From positions 1-64,000 of the forward strand of contig NZ_PDVP01000013.1 of the NCBI RefSeq assembly GCF_002727065.1: a DNA stretch of 64,000 nucleotides. Reading direction: 5' to 3'. A model generated the notes under the pieces. It was not told where the DNA came from and did not search any database. It worked only from the letters and a program-made list of their open reading frames with translations. The stretch is from Zhengella mangrovi. GTDB lineage: Bacteria; Pseudomonadota; Alphaproteobacteria; Rhizobiales; Rhizobiaceae. The stretch's first letter is position 1. Each line of letters begins with the position of its first letter. Made by a program: the position numbers and the translations under genes. Of this stretch, positions 62,193 to 64,000 are shown piece by piece.

Positions 62193-63253
62193 CCAGAGTT
62201 CTGATCGTCGACGATTCGGCGATGATGCGCCACCTGCTGACGGCCATTCTCGACGCCGATCCGGCCATCGAGGTCATCGGGACGGCCGGCGATCCATACG
62301 AGGCGCGGGCCCTGATCAAGGAGCTCAACCCGGACGTGATCACGCTCGACCTCGAGATGCCGAACATGAACGGCATCGATTTCCTGCACAAGATCATGCA
62401 GTTGCGGCCCATGCCGGTGGTGGTGATCTCCAGCCACGTGGAGCAGTCCGCCGCGGTTGCCCGCGAGGTGATGGAGGCGGGCGCCTATGCCTGCCTGCCC
62501 AAGCCGAAGCTGGATGACGAGAGCAGCCTGCTGGCCATGCGCCGCGTCGTCCGCCAGGCCGAGCTGGTCCTTCCGGGCCGCGGCGCCGCCGACGGCGCAT
62601 TGGCGCCCCGCACCGAGAGCCGGCGGATGCCGGAAACACAGCCGCTGCGCACATCGGCCGGCCAGCCCGACATGATTGCCATCGGCGCCTCGACCGGCGG
62701 CATCGAGGCGATCTCGGAAATCCTCTCGACCTTTTCGGCCAACTGCCCGCCGACGGTCATCGTGCAGCATCTTCCGGCGGGCTTTTCCCGCAACCTGGCC
62801 GAGCGGCTCAACCGTCTCGTCCAGCCGACGGTCAAGGAAGCAGCCGACGGAGAGGCGCTGGCGCCCGGCACCGTCTACATCGCCCCGGGCGGCGAGCGCC
62901 ATCTCGTCGTCGCCGGGGCGTCGCCGAAATGCAAGCTGCTGGCCGGCGACGCCGTGACCGGCCACCGCCCGTCGATCGACGTCCTGTTCGGTTCGCTGGC
63001 CCAGATGAAGGGCATTTCGGTCTCCGCCGCCCTGCTGACCGGGATGGGCGCCGACGGCGCCCGCGGCCTGCTCCAGATCCTGCGCAATGGCGGGCGCACC
63101 ATTTCCCAGGACGAGGCGACCAGCCTGATCTACGGAATGCCGAGAGCCGCGGCAGAACTCGGGGCGGCCTCGGAAATACTCCCCATCAACCGGATCGCCG
63201 ATGCGCTGTTGGCGACCCGCAAGAACACAGAAAATGAAGGAATGGGCCAATGA
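62189..63253 (+). CDS. cheB: Chemotaxis protein-glutamate methylesterase CheB
   Basis: 354-residue enzyme. Receiver domain with D54 (ITLDLEMP), linker, and methylesterase domain with catalytic Ser in IGASTGGIEAI, His in IVQHLPAGFSRNLAERL and Asp in GMGADGARGLLQI. It removes receptor methyl groups and may deamidate glutamines. The ATG at 62189 follows GGGGAG and overlaps cheR. Confidence 0.95.
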   Translation: MTRVLIVDDSAMMRHLLTAILDADPAIEVIGTAGDPYEARALIKELNPDVITLDLEMPNMNGIDFLHKIMQLRPMPVVVISSHVEQSAAVAREVMEAGAYACLPKPKLDDESSLLAMRRVVRQAELVLPGRGAADGALAPRTESRRMPETQPLRTSAGQPDMIAIGASTGGIEAISEILSTFSANCPPTVIVQHLPAGFSRNLAERLNRLVQPTVKEAADGEALAPGTVYIAPGGERHLVVAGASPKCKLLAGDAVTGHRPSIDVLFGSLAQMKGISVSAALLTGMGADGARGLLQILRNGGRTISQDEATSLIYGMPRAAAELGAASEILPINRIADALLATRKNTENEGMGQ

Positions 63254-63636
63254 GCCTCAAGGACATCGTTCATATCATGGTCGTGGATGACCACATCACC
63301 AGCCGGATGATGACGGTCGAATCGCTGCAGGAGATGGGGGTCAAGAACATTCAGATCGCCAAGGATGGCCGCGATGCTTTCACCAAGCTCTCGACGCAGC
63401 CGGTGCATCTGGTCATTTCCGACGTGTTCATGCCGGATGTCGATGGCTTGGCGCTCCTCAAGGCCGTTCGCGCCCATCCGAAGCTGTCCAAGCTCGGCTT
63501 CATTCTCCTGACAGGCAAGCGCGACTACGAGGTCATCACCAAGGCCCAGGCGCTGGGCGCCAACAACGTTCTGGCCAAGCCGATCGACAAGGCCGGCCTG
63601 CGGCGCGCCATCGAGGGGGTCATCGGGAGACTGTGA
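63250..63636 (+). CDS. cheY2: CheY-type response regulator (CheY2)
   Basis: 128-residue receiver domain with D13-D14, phospho-acceptor D58 (LVISDVFMP), Thr in LLTGK and Lys in LAKPID. By position it corresponds to rhizobial CheY2, the motor-binding regulator. It overlaps cheB by four bases and its stop overlaps the cheD start. Confidence 0.94.
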   Translation: MSLKDIVHIMVVDDHITSRMMTVESLQEMGVKNIQIAKDGRDAFTKLSTQPVHLVISDVFMPDVDGLALLKAVRAHPKLSKLGFILLTGKRDYEVITKAQALGANNVLAKPIDKAGLRRAIEGVIGRL

Positions 63637-64000
63637 TGACCTTGACCATGAACCGCATCATCATCGCGCAGGGCGAGCACGCCTTCAGCGACGATCCCGG
63701 CGTCGTCTTCGGCGCCATCCTGGGGTCATGCGTGGCGACATGCGTCTATGATCGCGCGCTCAATTGCGGGGCCATGAATCACATTCTCCTGCCGGGCGGA
63801 CAGGCATCCGCGGAGCATGACGCGGAGCGGCGCTACGGGGCCTATCTCATGGAGATCATGCTCAACGACATGTATAAGCGCGGATCGCGCAAGCGGGACC
63901 TCGTCTTCAAGGTCTTCGGCGGCGCGAGCCTGTTCGGGGCGACCCGCGGGCCGGGCGAGAAGAATGTCGCGTTCGTTCGCCAGTTCCTCGAGGCCGAGGG
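63636..64000 (+). CDS. cheD: Chemoreceptor glutamine deamidase CheD (partial, runs off the right edge)
   Basis: At least 121 residues are in the window. The catalytic Cys is in ILGSCVATCVYD and the His in MNHILLPGG, both at the usual places, and KVFGGASLFG follows. The enzyme deamidates receptor glutamines. The ATG shares its A with the cheY2 TGA. The 3' end lies beyond position 64000. Confidence 0.93.
   Translation, partial: MTLTMNRIIIAQGEHAFSDDPGVVFGAILGSCVATCVYDRALNCGAMNHILLPGGQASAEHDAERRYGAYLMEIMLNDMYKRGSRKRDLVFKVFGGASLFGATRGPGEKNVAFVRQFLEAE

Noticed and set aside
1-64000. CRISPR arrays, insertion sequences and rRNA genes
   Set aside because: No regularly spaced direct repeats, transposase genes or rRNA sequence were seen.

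Overview
This window is GC-rich DNA, apart from an AT-richer first 100 bases, with dense gene packing and frequent 4-base ATGA overlaps. The content points to an alphaproteobacterium of the Hyphomicrobiales (rhizobial) type. The best evidence is the chemotaxis operon at the right end (mcp-mcp-cheS-cheY1-cheA-cheW-cheR-cheB-cheY2-cheD), whose order matches the one I know from Sinorhizobium. An HmrR/CueR-type copper regulator, CUT2 sugar importers with SMP-30 partners and an hpbD-like betaine epimerase fit the same group. I cannot name the genus.

Layout. (1) 1-132: AT-richer DNA ending in the 3' half of a tRNA-Arg(CCT) gene, probably the edge of an integrated element. (2) 266-4159: GlxA-type AraC regulator, hydroxyproline-betaine 2-epimerase (hpbD) and an MttB-family methyltransferase. 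(3) 4411-11239: a CUT2-type sugar ABC transporter with two permeases, one fused to a six-bladed propeller domain, plus a separate SMP-30-like protein. (4) 11517-15461: a CadC-like TPR regulator, a secreted protein and pobA. (5) 15513-21971: a four-gene minus-strand operon holding a two-gene 2-hydroxyacyl-CoA dehydratase activase/reductase system of the plasmalogen-synthase (PlsA/GeR) type, a CDP-alcohol phosphatidyltransferase and a PgpA-type phosphatase. (6) 22116-38676: an envelope glycan/glycolipid region with a polysaccharide deacetylase, glycosyltransferases (GT4, GT4, GT-A, GT32), an LTA-synthase-like phosphotransferase, a Wzm permease with two Wzt-like ATPases, myo-inositol-phosphate synthase, an extra LptB/LptF/LptG-like set and a WbdD-like methyltransferase/kinase. 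(7) 39004-41044: a NarL-type two-component system. (8) 41084-44366: small secreted and membrane proteins and a copper-responsive operon (small Cys/His protein, cueR, cytochrome c) with a textbook MerR-type promoter. (9) 44413-53810: LysR regulator divergent from a catabolic operon (amino-acid-type ABC transporter, creatininase-family amidohydrolase, class III aminotransferase, GNAT, CoA-transferase A/B, M20 deacylase). (10) 53927-64000: chemotaxis operon, running off the right edge inside cheD.

The most interesting hypothesis is that regions 5 and 6 together make and export an unusual envelope lipid. The inositol-phosphate synthase supplies a head group, the CDP-alcohol transferase and PgpA-like phosphatase install it, and the PlsA/GeR-like pair reduces an ester to an ether or vinyl ether. 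The glycosyltransferases, the Wzm/Wzt transporter and the extra LptBFG-like machinery decorate and move the product. The gene content is seen in the sequence; the joint pathway is inference.

Read-through of large frames opposite the real genes is common at this GC content. I chose genes by family recognition, operon geometry and Shine-Dalgarno context.
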